NCBI RefSeq assembly: GCF_001315985.1 | Contig: NZ_BBBI01000002.1 | Coordinates: forward strand, 164,137-228,136 | Origin: Vulcanisaeta distributa JCM 11216 | GTDB lineage: Archaea; Thermoproteota; Thermoprotei; Thermoproteales; Thermocladiaceae | Direction: 5' to 3' | DNA: 64,000 nt | Made by a program: the position numbers and the translations under genes | The notes under the pieces: generated by a model | Seen by the model: the letters and a program-made list of their open reading frames with translations, nothing else | Told to the model about the DNA's origin: nothing | Database searches by the model: none | Shown: positions 48,999 to 59,713 of the stretch, piece by piece | Numbering within the stretch: the first letter of the stretch is position 1 | Layout of the letters: each line of letters begins with the position of its first letter

Positions 48999-49300
48999 AT
49001 GGCAATAACCTGCTCAAGGTGGGAGAAACTAATTGAGAAGGCGGAGAGGAGGGTAATAAGGAGAAGGCTCTGGAGTTTAGGGAGAGGCTGGTGGAGTGCG
49101 TGGTTTACACGGCCCAGGAGTTAATTGCGAGGGGTAGGTCTAGGGACTTAGACGAGGCCGAGGAGTTGCTTAAATACGGTGAGGACGTTGGTAATAAGCT
49201 TGGCATTAATGAGCTTTTATTCCACGTAAACCTACTCAGGAAGAGGATTGAGGAGAAGCGTGAGAGGAGGAGACCGAAGGAGACCGAGGCGAGGCAGTAA
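48999..49300 (+). CDS. Small helical protein, unknown (one frameshift)
   Basis: About 100 residues. ATG 48999 gives AITCSRWEKLIEKAE, then a shift near 49053 leads to EEGNKEKALEFRERLVECVVYTAQELIARGRSRDLDEAEELLKYG-type helices. Charged and soluble, ending in basic RERRRPKE. It follows the similar small gene at 48697. No family recognised. Confidence 0.45.
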
Positions 49301-49468
49301 TTTATAATCATGTCAGTTTTGGTTTCTCATTATTTATAGGGAATGCCATCTCCATGCTGCTGTTCATAGTGGGTGGTGTTTGGTTTATTTAGAATTGAAA
49401 CTAAGTAGTTCCCTTAAAATAAATTAACTGAAGACCCTTTTATTGAGTGTGATAACCCTGTTAATTGC

Positions 49469-49918
49469 ATGTCAATACTAGATATAGAATTCACAGTGAG
49501 TAGGAAAGTAAACCCAGGCGATCTGGAGAGGGTATGGCAGGTATTGAGCGATGTTAGGAACATGCCAAGGTATTGGAGGGGCCATAGGGAGGTGGAGGTA
49601 CTGAGGAGGGATGGCAATACGTACTTCGTTAACATTAAGTTCGCATTTCAGGGACCGAATAATAGGGGGGGTGTTGCCAAGATTGAGGTGAATGATGATG
49701 GGAGGTTCGTAGTTATAAACTATGTTAGGGGTCCGATAAGGGGCTATGTGAAGAATTACATTGATGGGGGGGATACCGTGGTTAGTCAATGGAAGGTTAA
49801 GATAACGCCACTCTTCCTGGTCTTCAAGCCCTGGATAAGGAGGCACTTCATGAATGGTGCCAGTAATGCATTGGCGCGGATAGTCAACAATGAGACCAAT
49901 GAACTGAGGCTATCTTAA
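49469..49918 (+). CDS. SRPBCC/START-like ligand-binding protein
   Basis: 149 residues, intact. FTVSRKVNPGDLERVWQVLSDVRNMPRYW is the opening strand-helix of SRPBCC (polyketide cyclase/Bet v 1-like) proteins; WKVKITPLFLVFKPWIRRHF and a long C-terminal helix close the cavity. The family binds hydrophobic ligands; ligand unknown. Runs of seven at ~49665 and ~49767 add one Gly each (NRGGVA, IDGGDT). Confidence 0.65.
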   Translation: MSILDIEFTVSRKVNPGDLERVWQVLSDVRNMPRYWRGHREVEVLRRDGNTYFVNIKFAFQGPNNRGGVAKIEVNDDGRFVVINYVRGPIRGYVKNYIDGGDTVVSQWKVKITPLFLVFKPWIRRHFMNGASNALARIVNNETNELRLS

Positions 49919-49944
49919 TAAATGGTTTATTCACGAGTGATTAA

Positions 49945-51065
49945 GTGGATAGGGGCTTCGTTATTGCTTGGAGCGTGTCTTTCCTGCAGTTGGCTGTGAG
50001 GCTTGGTTGGGGAGTTGTTAGTGTGGCTGTGGCCGAGTTCCTGGGGGGGCTTAACTCCGTGCAGATTGGGCTCGTCCTAACCCTGTTCTACATTGGTTAT
50101 GTGGCTTCCTCAATACCCTGGGGGGGAGTACTCATTGATAGGGTTGGGCCGAGTAAGTCAATACTTATATCGGGAACGCTCTCTAGCGTTGTGATACTAA
50201 TGCTGTTTATGGTGAGTAGTTACGTTCAAATCCTCATACTCTACCTAGCGGCCGGCATACTAACTGCGGGCCTGTTTCCGTCAGCCATGAAGATAGCCAG
50301 TTATTCAGGGCGGGAGAGAGTTCACGGAAGAGTAGCGCTGCTGGAGAGCGCGGCCCCCCCATTGTCCTCATTACATTGAGCGCCGCATCGCCATTAATAA
50401 TAACCCATTGGAGGATCTTTTACCTGGTAATATTCATGGCACTACTTACGTCATCACTACTCGCCGTTACCATCAACATGGGCGGCAGTAAGGATGCTAG
50501 GCCTAGGAGTGTTTTGATGAACCTTAGGGTTGCCAAGGCCGTGGTACTAAGGGCTGGGGGGGAGTTGTGGGGGGGCACGTGGGGGGGTACATCAAGCTGG
50601 CTCCTGCCGTTCCTGGTACTCTATGATGACATTAGGGGAGTATTACCTGAATTGCTCTTCTTCACCTACTCCCTGGGCCAGTTAATCTCCATATTCCTGG
50701 CATCGGTATTGCCCAGGTCAATGGGTGAGAGGAGGGTCATTGAGGCGTCATTGATCGCCTTCATAATCTGCGACATACTAACTACAATACTTATCAAGAA
50801 CACCCTACTGCTCTTCCCAATATTCCTAGCCTTCGGTGTGAGTTCATTCCTATACAGGCCACCGACGGATGTATTGATAATAAAGATTGTCGGTAATGAA
50901 AACGCGGGTACATCAATAGGCTATGCAAATGCTGTGTCCCAAGTGGGCTCCATGATAGCCCCCCCACTCATGGTGGGCTTGGCAATAGGCATAAGTCCAA
51001 TACTCGGTGTTTTAAGCCTGGCGCTCGGTCCCTTGGCATCATTAATCGTTCTCTACACGATTTAA
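49945..51065 (+). CDS. MFS transporter (one frameshift)
   Basis: About 375 residues, 12 helices, GTG start. PWGVLIDRVGPSKSILISG is the loop 2-3 signature and PSAMKIASYSGRERVHGRV a later conserved loop. The frame breaks at the C7 run ~50353-50359; five or eight C would restore SAAPIVLITLSAAS. Three G7 runs within 30 bases at ~50557-50590 code for extra Gly. Substrate unknown. Confidence 0.75.
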
Positions 51066-51888
51066 TACGCAGTACCGACAGCAATCCTAGGGCTGCTGGC
51101 CCCCCTCCTCCTTCTCCACTCCTCGTAATCCCTGTAGGTCAATGTATATCCCCCCCTGGGCGCTATTGGTTCGTAGAACCAGAACCTCGGCGGTGGGTAC
51201 GGGTATATACCCTTAACACCCTCTAATCCGCTTAGTACCTTATCAATGTGCTCCAGTGGTATTACAATGCTTATTTCATCCTCCCCCCCAGTCCTACCCC
51301 ACGCAATCTCACCCGAACCTGGTATCTTTATCTGGGGGGGTTTCTTCGTTTTATAGGCCCTGGTGACCATGGAGCACGATATCAAACCAAGTACATCAAC
51401 CTCTGGGAATATTCCATGCCATATGAGGGCCTTGGCTATTGAATTTACCTGCGTGGGTGTGCCGTATACGTCGACAACGTCCGGCACGAAATTAATACCC
51501 TCCAGCGGCGCCACCAAGACCGCCTTGACGCTGCCCTCCGGCAAGGCATTCTCAAAATACCTCGAGTTAATGCGTTTCTTAGCCTCATCACTTATTGTAT
51601 GCCTACTAATCGGTGCCTGAAGGAAATCAGGGTACTCCGGCACCAACCCAAATAGGTATGCACCGGCAATGCAGAACATGTCCTCCAGGGTAAACGCCAT
51701 AGCCCTCCCATGCCTAGCCGTATTTATGACCTGGCAAACAGTCATGTGCACCCCGAAATCCCTAGGTCTCCTAAAGCCGGTTAAGTCACAGTCATCATGC
51801 AGAACTTAATGCCCACCGGGTATGTACGCAACCCCAACTCTGCCCTTAACTCCCTGCCAACCCTCCTCAACTCCTCAATGGACTGCAT
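51062..51888 (-). CDS. DUF169 family protein (one frameshift)
   Basis: About 275 residues. From ATG 51888: SIEELRRVGRELRAELGLRTYPVGIKFC, then after a shift near 51795 LTGFRRPRDFGVHMTVCQVINTARHG, MAFTLEDMFCIAGAYLFGL. Conserved Cys in TVCQ and MFCIAG are typical of DUF169, common in archaea and anaerobes and of unknown role. It overlaps the convergent transporter gene by four bases. Confidence 0.75.
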
Positions 51889-51978
51889 ATTACTGGTCGA
51901 CACATTATTGTTAATAAGTATATGTGGTAATTATTTTCAATATATTATTTAGGTTGTCGGAACATCCATGATAAGCAT

Positions 51979-52209
51979 TTATTCTAAGTATAGCAATTCA
52001 ATTTCATCCCTAATTATGGGCAGTATCAATACCCAGCCAGTGCCAGGTTCATAGTTAATAACGGCATCCCTAACCTCGTAGTATTCCCTGGGGGGGCCTG
52101 CCCTGATTATTATCGTCGATAGTTTCAACGGGTTATTCGGCTTCTCCGGAAGTAGGTAGTATCCGTGGGCCTCGTCTGCACGTACCAACTTAAGTCTCAT
52201 TGGGCGCAT
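51979..52209 (-). CDS. Unknown 76-residue protein
   Basis: ATG 52209 (MRPMRLKLVRADEAHGYYL) was preferred to a GTG at 52236 because a TTATAAAG TATA box lies ~34 bases upstream of 52209. Mostly beta strands, acidic C-terminus (RDEIELLYLE). G7 at ~52090 probably adds a Gly or Pro. It diverges from the nurA-herA operon. No family recognised. Confidence 0.45.
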   Translation of the reverse strand: MRPMRLKLVRADEAHGYYLLPEKPNNPLKLSTIIIRAGPPREYYEVRDAVINYEPGTGWVLILPIIRDEIELLYLE

Positions 52210-52295
52210 TGTTGTTAAATCGATTAATAAGCACACCTTCTTTATAATAAGGGATTACTCAATGCTTATTAAGGAGTTGTATGAGAACTAATTAA

Positions 52296-53475
52296 ATGAT
52301 TGATATTAATGGAGTGTTTATTAAATTCCTGGATATTGCCGCAAAATCCAGGGACGCATTACCTCCGCATAAGTATGGCATTACATCTGAACCCGATAAT
52401 GAATTGGTGGTAACACCACTAAGAAATGCTCAACTTACTCGAGATAGGATAAGTGGGTTAAGGGTTGATGTTGGTCACGACTTCTTGGTTATTGATGGAT
52501 CAAGTAGGGGCTTTGGTACACATAATTTCAAGCTTTTCATAACCGGCGTTGCAGCATATGGCGCCAGGAACCCGGTAATTACGTACGGAAACCACATTTG
52601 GTAAACCAATTCATGTTGACTGGGGGGGATTTGCGGGATTGAAGGCACCAATGAATGTGCTTAGGGCTGTTGAGGAGAATAAAGCGCTTAGTGGTTATAT
52701 TAGGGTTAGGAGTCTTGAGGGTGATTACTTCATTGAGTATGATGATGGGGGGGTTGTGGTTGATGAGGTTAGGATGGGCCTCGAGACCATGTTCATAGTC
52801 TCCCTAATGAACAATAAACTCCTTGGCAATAATCTCCTCATCATTGATGGACCCATATACCTGGCAATGAAGGAGAGGAAGAAGCTGGCCGATATGAGAA
52901 TTGGCATAATAAGTAGACTTAGTAGTGCTGGAATACCGACAGTCGGCGTTGTTAAGAGGGTTGAGGGCTCCGGAAAGCTGTGTAGAAACTCCGTGGTGGA
53001 GTTCGTAAATGGTTACGTAAAGGATTTCGGCATTGACATTAATAATTGTAATGATGCTGCGTTCATGTACAGATTGGGGCAGGCCATGGAGATAGGCATT
53101 GGTGAAGCATTAGTCCTAGGTCCATTAAGGATTAGTGCCGTTAGTGGTAGGTTAAGTGATTACTTTAGTGAGGATAGGGTGTTCTGGTACGTATACACCG
53201 GTCTTGGACCGGGTGTCTTTAGGATTGAGACTATCGAGTCCATATATAGGGATCACCCTGAACTGATTGGGAAGCTTGTACTTTGGTTGATTAGTAATAT
53301 TGATAGTGCGGGTATGCCTTACGTAATAGACGTTGCTGATTACTACGCGAAGGCTGTAACGAGAACTTTATACCTAAGGTTCTACCAGCTTAGCCTAGTT
53401 AGAGGCCTTAAACCAACCTATGACACACTGCAGGAGTTAAGTAGGGCCTTGGGTGAGGAGGGTGCTAAGCCCTGA
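52296..53475 (+). CDS. nurA: NurA 5'-3' nuclease (one frameshift)
   Basis: About 390 residues. FLVIDGSSRGFG holds the first catalytic Asp (near residue 65) and NNLLIIDGPIYLA the second; the C-terminal MPYVIDVADYYAK helps close the toroid. NurA works with HerA and Mre11-Rad50 in DNA end resection. The frame breaks near 52605 (YGNHIW then FGKPIHVDWGG). It overlaps herA by 23 bases, so the two are translationally coupled. Confidence 0.85.
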
Positions 53476-55433
53476 CGAGGTAGGTAATACGGCGGCTAGG
53501 TTCGGTGAGGTGATTGGCCATGTAACCATATCAGAAACTATAAGGGTTGGTTCGGAGGATTACGAGATACTCATTGAGATACCCCCCCATGAGAATTACG
53601 TTAAATCACCAATCAGGGTTGGGGGGGACTTCATAGGCATAGTCACATTAACGGGGGGGTACGTAGTGCTTGGCAGGATCACGGAGATTAGGAGAAGCCA
53701 CGCGGCGGGTGTCAGTGGTAGGACGCCCATATTCAACGTGCCAATGGATTACACGGGCCTTGAAACCCCAGCCGTAGTTCTCATAGAACCACTGACGGAA
53801 TGCCCAATTAAGGATTACGAAGCGGATAATTGCGACCCATCGCCCGTGCACTCACCCATAGACCCATTAAGTGTCGCGTTTAGGCCGAGTGGTGATACCA
53901 TAGCCAGGTTACTGGCGTTGCCAAGTGATGGAATCATAGTCGGTCAGTTATACTCAGGTGGGAGGGCTATGGATGTTGATGTTAAGGTACCGGTACATAC
54001 CCTGTACGAGCATGTACTAATAGTTGGAACAACAGGGAGTGGAAAAACAACGTTGCTCAAGAACCTAGCCCTGGCGTTGATTAACCAGGTAAGGGAATCC
54101 GCGGTGATAGCCCTGGACCTACAGGGTGATTACCTACACCTGGTGTTGCCGCCTGATAGGGATGTAAAACCGCGGTTATTTAATCCACTCAGTGAGATAA
54201 CAATCGTAGTGCCAATAACCAGGGCATACCTAGAGGAGTACAATGGTAGAATAAGGAGCTTCGCTGATGAGTATGTAAGGGTAAGAACTGGTGATGATGA
54301 AGCCACGTTAATGGACGTTAACGACCCAACCCTATTCGGCGAGGCAGTGGCATACGCATTACTTAGAGAATTCGTTGAGAGGAGTTATGGCGATGCTAGG
54401 GTCAGTGACGTGAAGCCTTGTTTCGAGGTTGATGGCAATAATGTACGCATAAGGAGTATCAATGCGGTAATCAGTGTCGATAATACATCATTCAAACTAA
54501 ATCTAGTGCCCTGGGCCCTGTCCTTCATTAACGTCTATAGGGAATTGCCGAGGTTATTCCCAATATTTAGTTATAGGGTTAGCATGATATTTGGCAAGGT
54601 CATAAGCCTGGCTATGGACCTGGTAAATAGAAAGAACATAAACTGCGGCGATAGACTGAGTAGGAGGGGGTAATGAGGAAAGGTGCGCGGGCGTGGTTGA
54701 TGTGCAGGGGGTTGAGCGGACCGACATAACCGGCAATGAACGTAATACCCAGCAACCAGACTTTGATGCTTTAATGAGTAACACGGACTGTATTGAGTTG
54801 GCCGCGACCTGCATGAGGATGGCGTGGCAACAGAGGGAGAACATAATCAGGGGATTGAACATGATAGGCGGCGTGGGCATAATGGACGTTAAGTGGCCAC
54901 AGGGCCTTAAATTCAGGGCTGTATTTGACGAACCCAGTTACCAGGAAATACTCAGGGGTTTCGTAGGCCTTGACCTAAGGCTATTCAGGGAAAACCCATT
55001 CGCGGCCTCGGTAATAGTGTATAGGGTACTAGATGGAGTGTTTACCGTTAGGGACCTAGAGCTAAAGAAAGGCCTAGAGCCCAGGCCAACGTTCATACTT
55101 ATCGACGAGGCCCACAACTACTTCCCGCAGGGAGACACTGAGGATGTGAATAGAGACACGGTGGAGGCCATGATAAATAGACTAACGAGGCTTGGCAGGA
55201 TCAGGAGGATTGGTGTAATTTTCGCAACCCACACGCCAGACGATCTAAACCCACTAATACTTCAGTTAACAAACACGAAGATAGCCCTGAGAAGCGAGGA
55301 ATCAGTACTGGAGAGGGTGGGATTGAAGGAATACGCCGGTGAAATAACCTATGCGCAGGACGGAGTCGCCGTAATGAAAAGCTATGCGCTGAGGACACAT
55401 ACAATAACAATAAGGCACTACCACCACAGGTAA
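53453..55433 (+). CDS. herA: HerA bipolar DNA helicase/translocase (one frameshift)
   Basis: About 655 residues, hexameric DNA pump. The N-terminal HAS barrel (GEVIGHVTISETIRVGSEDYEILIEIP region), Walker A VGTTGSGKTTLL near residue 195, LIDEAHNYFPQ Walker B and VIFATHTPDDLNPLILQLTNTKIALR with arginine finger are all visible. A run of four G reads as five (54666-54670), hiding RLSRRGNEERCAGVVDVQG. Runs of seven in the barrel (IPPHE, RVGGDF, TGGY) add one residue each. Confidence 0.9.
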
Positions 55434-55505
55434 AACACAGGAGCCATAAATAAACCACAAAACCACGGGCAAAAACTTAAAAACCATGAGCAAAACAAAA
55501 ACAAC

Positions 55506-55596
55506 GGCCCCCGTAGCTCAGCCAGGATAGAGCGGCGGCCTCCTATCGCGAGGGAGCGAGCCGTAGGTCTGGGTTCGAATCCCACCGGGGGGGCCG
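55506..55596 (+). tRNA. tRNA-Arg (anticodon CCT) with intron and altered acceptor runs
   Basis: D arm GCTC...GAGC, anticodon stem GCGGC/GCCGT with loop CT-CCT-A, intron of ~13 bases (about 55544-55556), T loop TTCGAAT. The 5' acceptor strand reads GGCCCCCG (C5) and the 3' strand CGGGGGGGCC (G7). GGCCCCG with CGGGGCC, both runs four, would pair perfectly, so one extra C and three extra G are implied. CCA is not encoded. Confidence 0.8.
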
Positions 55597-55757
55597 CTAA
55601 CGTAAATAAATCCTCCCACTTATCATAATAATATCTCCGGTTAAAGCCCAACCGTAAGTCAATAGCCATAAACAACAAATAATGATAAAAAGCAAATACG
55701 TGATAAGGCAGAATCACCGCATTCTACTTATTAAGGAACCCACTATGACCTAGGGAT

Positions 55758-56325
55758 GTGCCAGTAGCCTACTTTGATGGTGCCTGCGAACCAAGGAACC
55801 CAGGTGGCGTTGGGACCTACGGCTTTGTGATCTACGGTAACGAAGACGACGTAGTTCATGAGGATTACGGCATTGCCTGCGAACCAAGCCCAAAATGTAC
55901 GAACAATGTTGCCGAGTACACGGGCTTAATCAAAGCCCTGGAGTGGCTGGTGGGTAATGGCTACAGTGGCTCGAGGGTCATCATACGCGGTGACTCCCAA
56001 CTCGTGATTAGGCAGTTAATGGGTGTGTATAGCGTACGGGCTGAACACCTAAGGCCCCTGTACGATAGGGCCCTTGAACTACTAAAAAACTTCAGCGCCA
56101 AGCTCGAGTGGGTCCCTAGGGAGAGGAATGCAAGCTGATGAGTTAAGCAAGAGGGCGTATATTGAGTACCTCGATAAGCACCCCCCCGAGCTCGTTGATG
56201 CCTTCAGCCGGTACTTCGCCACTGAGAAGCAGTTGGCTTTATTGAGAGAGCTCGGTATCGAGCCTTACAAGTACATGAGTAGGATGGAAGCTAACAGGCT
56301 CATTAGGAAATTACTCAAGTCGTAA
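55758..56325 (+). CDS. rnhA: RNase HI with extra C-terminal domain (one frameshift)
   Basis: About 188 residues. YFDGACEP, NVAEYTGLIKAL, IRGDSQLVI and VPRERN-ADELSKRAY supply the D-E-D-D active site that cuts RNA in RNA-DNA hybrids. After ~135 residues comes a helical ending, TEKQLALLRELGIEPYKYMSR then ANRLIRKLL, seen in several archaeal RNase HI proteins and perhaps a nucleic-acid-binding SAP-like unit. The frame changes near 56130. C7 at ~56181 adds a Pro (HPPEL). GTG start. Confidence 0.85.
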
Positions 56326-56332
56326 AACTAAC

Positions 56333-56467
56333 ATTGAGTCAAGCTTTGCAAGTTATGCAAAAGTTTCTCTGGAATATGGCCTTAATCAGCAGGAAAAAAG
56401 CCTAGATTATTTCATGAAAAAGTACAAGAAACTCTATGAGAAGGCAAGGGGGGGCATTTTTAACTGA
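56333..56467 (+). CDS. Possible short gene or gene remnant
   Basis: A 44-codon frame reading SSFASYAKVSLEYGLNQQE then SLDYFMKKYKKLYEKARGG up to TGA 56467 looks protein-like (helical, Lys/Tyr/Glu) but lacks a normal start codon (ATT at 56333). It may be the tail of a decayed or shifted gene. Confidence 0.3.
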   Translation: MESSFASYAKVSLEYGLNQQEKSLDYFMKKYKKLYEKARGGIFN

Positions 56468-56508
56468 AGCATCAATAGATAATTCTCTCTCCATCTAGTG
56501 AATATACT

Positions 56509-56739
56509 ATGCAAATACGGCAAAGTTTATGCGCATTACCAATAGTTGACCGTATACAACGATTTATAAGGATTGCAAATATTTACGAAGTAATCGAAGA
56601 CATCAATATAACATTTAAGTTACCATCATACGCTAGTATAATATGCTTCGAGAGGTGTGTGAATAATTGTAGAATTGGTACGTACTTAGCATTACAACCT
56701 GGCGAATACGCACTCATTGAAGAGGCCGTAATCGACTAG
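56509..56739 (+). CDS. Unknown 76-residue Cys-containing protein
   Basis: Intact; ATG 56509. CALPIVDRIQRFI, IICFERCVNNCRIG give four cysteines in the second half (FERCVNNC) that could bind metal or form disulfides. AT-rich codons unlike neighbours suggest transfer. No family recognised. Confidence 0.4.
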   Translation: MQIRQSLCALPIVDRIQRFIRIANIYEVIEDINITFKLPSYASIICFERCVNNCRIGTYLALQPGEYALIEEAVID

Positions 56740-56909
56740 TATTATTTGTTTTCAATGCATAAAGCCTTGGTTTTTATTCTTCAATTCCTCCTTAAAATCA
56801 TGATCAACCTGGGTATTTTGTGCTCAGTGGTCGGTTTTCTCGTCACCCGATCCGTCCTGGAAGGAGTCAGCACCAAGGGGGGGTTATTAAGCCCGGTCCC
56901 TATTAAGTG

Positions 56910-56966
56910 TTTAGTGATGATTAGTGACACGACCGAGCAGTGAGGAGCGAGGGCGTGACTGATCAC
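56910..56966 (+). ncRNA. Box C/D guide sRNA
   Basis: Box C GTGATGA (56914-56920), 12-base guide, D' CCGA (56933-56936), 4-base spacer, C' TGAGGA (56941-56946), 12-base guide, D CTGA (56959-56962). All boxes and spacings are textbook archaeal; D' and C' variants equal those at 6.8 kb. It lies downstream of, and touches, the converging Nudix gene end. Target not assigned. Confidence 0.75.
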
Positions 56967-57437
56967 GAACTCCTGACAAGCTCGAAGACCTGCCCACCAA
57001 TGAGCCTCCAGTGGTCGAAGTCGAACCTGGCATAGACCTTTTTACCGCTCAGGACCTTTGGCAACCACATCACGTCATCACTCCACATGTTATCATAAGG
57101 AACCTCATTAACACTAAACCAAATGGGCTCAGCCTCATCAGACTCCCTAGGCGCCCCCATCAAAGTCTCTGGCTAGGAAAACATGTACAAAGTGCACAGA
57201 CTCAGCCCTACCATCCTCATAATTCCAAAACTCAAGTAACCCCATCCACTCCAGATTTTTCGGCGTGATACCGACCTCCTCCCTACACTCCCTAACCGCA
57301 GCCGAGACCACGTCCTCACCCTCCTCCACCTTACCGCCAATGCCATTGTAATAACCAGCGCCAAGACCACGCTTCTTCCTTATCAGAAGAACCTTGTCAT
57401 CCTTAACCACGTAAACCAGGGTCTCAATGAAGAGCAT
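56963..57437 (-). CDS. Nudix hydrolase, MutT-like (one frameshift)
   Basis: About 158 residues. The Nudix box GGKVEEGEDVVSAAVRECREEVGI spans residues ~33-56 (G-x5-E-x7-REVxEExG pattern), preceded by AGYYNGIG. Such small enzymes hydrolyse oxidised dNTPs or other nucleoside diphosphates. A run of four reads as five (57154-57158); correcting it joins ARDFDG to APRESDEAEPIWF. Its end overlaps the C/D sRNA on the other strand by about four bases. Confidence 0.85.
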
Positions 57438-57500
57438 TGAGCAATAGTATATGAATAAAATTAAAGGGTATTCCTAATACGTAGCGTCATGGCATCGCCA

Positions 57501-58579
57501 TCAACTATGCAAAACCTTAATAATGCCAGGCCCGCCCTCCCTACCGTTGACCTCAAACCTCACGCCGAGCACCTTCTCGACTATGTATATATTCGTTAGT
57601 GCGTGCAGGGTTATTTTAGAAACGCCAACCACACCACCGCCAGCGAGGGCCATGTACGGTATCACCATGTCACCCATGTGCTCATCAAGCGCCATACCAC
57701 TCTCCAAATTCTCTAGTAAATTCCTAGCCGCCTCCTCACCCACGGCCTCCGCAGGCTTACCCCCCCTCTCACCAAGCGCATCCGCACCCTTCACCAAGCC
57801 CTTACTCGACACGGCCCACAGGACAATGCCACTGCCAGGACCTAGGTGCGGGTCCCTGCCCTGCTCGTAGGTCTCCACAGCAATGTCGATGGGGACCTTA
57901 ACCCCAGCCTTAACCAGGTACTCCCTGGCCGAGTTGGCCTGCCTATATGCCACGTGAGCTGGCAACCTAACAGCATGTGAAACACCCCCCCTGACCTCCC
58001 TCAAATCACCAAACTCAACAACCTCAACAGGCCTTAGCTTACCCGGCTCCACCGTAAGCACAACCTCACCACCACCCTTGGGTAATGGCCCCGCCTGACC
58101 AACCTCACCTCCGCCTTAACACCGAATAAGCCGAGCATTGGAAGCATGACAAACCTCACGTAGTCAATCGGTGGTGACCAGGGCACGTCAGTTCCGCCGG
58201 TTATCGTAACCGTACTCCTACACGGAGCAAACACGAGTATTGGCAGTACGGTCTGAATAACAAGCGTAACTGCGCCAGCCGTGCCAATGTCAAACCTAAA
58301 CTCACCACAGCCAATCCTCCCCCCCGGCCTAAACACAAGCTCTGTGGAGCCCTTCACGGCGCCCGTCACCTGGGCATTGGATATCCTGGCCGCGGCCAGA
58401 ACGCCGGTCAAGTGCTGCTGCTGAAGCCCTGGGTTATTCCTCTTGGCCCTAATGTTGTATATCCTAACTGGCCTACCCGTGATTGCCGACAGCGCCAGTG
58501 CGGTCCTAAGTATCTGCCCACCACCCTCAAGCACAGAACCATCAATCTCCACAAGGCTCATCACGTAAACAACCAACAA
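57501..58579 (-). CDS. rtcA: RNA 3'-terminal phosphate cyclase (one frameshift)
   Basis: About 360 residues. [39 protein letters not shown] and the C-terminal [13 protein letters not shown] plus [14 protein letters not shown] are RtcA motifs; the enzyme makes 2',3'-cyclic phosphates at RNA ends using ATP. The frame breaks near 58075 (HYP then [13 protein letters not shown] with one base restored). G7 at ~57983 and ~57760 insert Gly in RGGVSHA and RGGKPAE, where the family has RGISHA and RGKPAE. Confidence 0.9.
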
Positions 58580-58584
58580 GGACT

Positions 58585-59103
58585 TTAATACTTAACGCAA
58601 TCACCATTAAGCCTCCTAAGCACATCAACAACATCACCACCAACCACCCTAGCATCAACATAATCAACGAATACGGAGAAGACGCAGCAGAGGAGCCTAA
58701 TGACTGCCGTAACTCCGTCCCTACCCACAGCGGCCCTATCACCAGGCTCAACGGCATCCCTCGTAAGGTGAAGTACGTACTTATTAACATCCCTAACAAT
58801 CCTCTGGGCATCATCATAACCAGGGCATGCCCTGACCCTGCGCCTAAACTCCCTGGCGCTCCCGCGTTTTAGGTATGGTAGGTAGTAAACTACGTCCTTA
58901 TACCTCCTGCCCCTAACAATCTTGAAGAACTGAATTAAACTACGGGAATGAGCAAGTACGGACTCAATAAGCGCCGTCTCAATAATGCCCACGTACTCAC
59001 TCGAATCACATGCAGTGCCTAGGTTCATCAATACCCTATACATGTTCAGTACCCTCTCGTACTCACGGGCGACCTCAATTAGGTAGCTCCTAAGTGAGCT
59101 CAT
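58585..59103 (-). CDS. Unknown helical 172-residue protein
   Basis: Intact. Long helices [39 protein letters not shown] and [19 protein letters not shown], basic [11 protein letters not shown] and two Cys near the end. The SLIQFFK...RYKDVV pattern faintly recalls HEPN-like helical nuclease folds but no RxxxxH is evident. It is five bases upstream of rtcA on the same strand, so probably in its operon. Confidence 0.45.
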   Translation of the reverse strand: MSSLRSYLIEVAREYERVLNMYRVLMNLGTACDSSEYVGIIETALIESVLAHSRSLIQFFKIVRGRRYKDVVYYLPYLKRGSAREFRRRVRACPGYDDAQRIVRDVNKYVLHLTRDAVEPGDRAAVGRDGVTAVIRLLCCVFSVFVDYVDARVVGGDVVDVLRRLNGDCVKY

Positions 59104-59181
59104 GTGATTAAGTACCTGGGACCAGTTATATTAATTTAATTCAAACCAAACATAGAAAAGCCTAATCGCAGTACTGACTTG

Positions 59182-59628
59182 ATGGTTAACGAGGGTGAGG
59201 AGGCTCCCGACTTCGAATTGCAAAGCCACGATGGGGGGGAGGTAATAAGGCTGTCAAATTACAGGGGGGGCAGGTGGGTAGTGCTTTACTTCTTCCCAAA
59301 GGCCTTCACCAGCGGCTGCACAAGGGAGACCCAGGAATTCGCCAGGCTCTGGGATGAATTCGAGAAGCTGGGCGTGGTAGTCCTGGGCATAAGCACAGAC
59401 TCCGTAAGCACCCAGAGGAAGTTTGCGGAGAAGTACGGCGTAAAATTCAAACTACTAAGCGACAGCGAGAAACGCGCATCACAGGCATACGGCGTGCTAA
59501 GGCCGACGGGAACCGCGGAAAGAACAACATTCATAATAAACCCAGAGGCAAGGTGGCCAAGGTAATTAGGAGGGTTAAGCCGGAGGAACACCCTGTAAGG
59601 GCTGGAATTCCTGAGACAAAGTATGTAA
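59182..59628 (+). CDS. bcp: Bcp/PrxQ-type peroxiredoxin (frameshifted C-terminus)
   Basis: About 148 residues. EEAPDFELQSHDG, VVLYFFPKAFTSGCTRETQEF with peroxidatic Cys in TSGCT, STDSVSTQRKFAEKYGVKF and ERTTFIINPEG complete a thioredoxin-dependent peroxidase. The frame changes near 59548 and again near 59603 before ALEFLRQSM at 59628. G7 runs at ~59232 and ~59265 add Gly (DGGEV, YRGGRW). ATG 59182 follows a TTG in frame. Confidence 0.9.
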
Positions 59629-59713
59629 AATGACGCGAAAATCAATAATATATTCAATATAATTAAAATGAGAATAGGTGATGTTTAAAAGGGAATTAAC
59701 AATCTCATAATTA

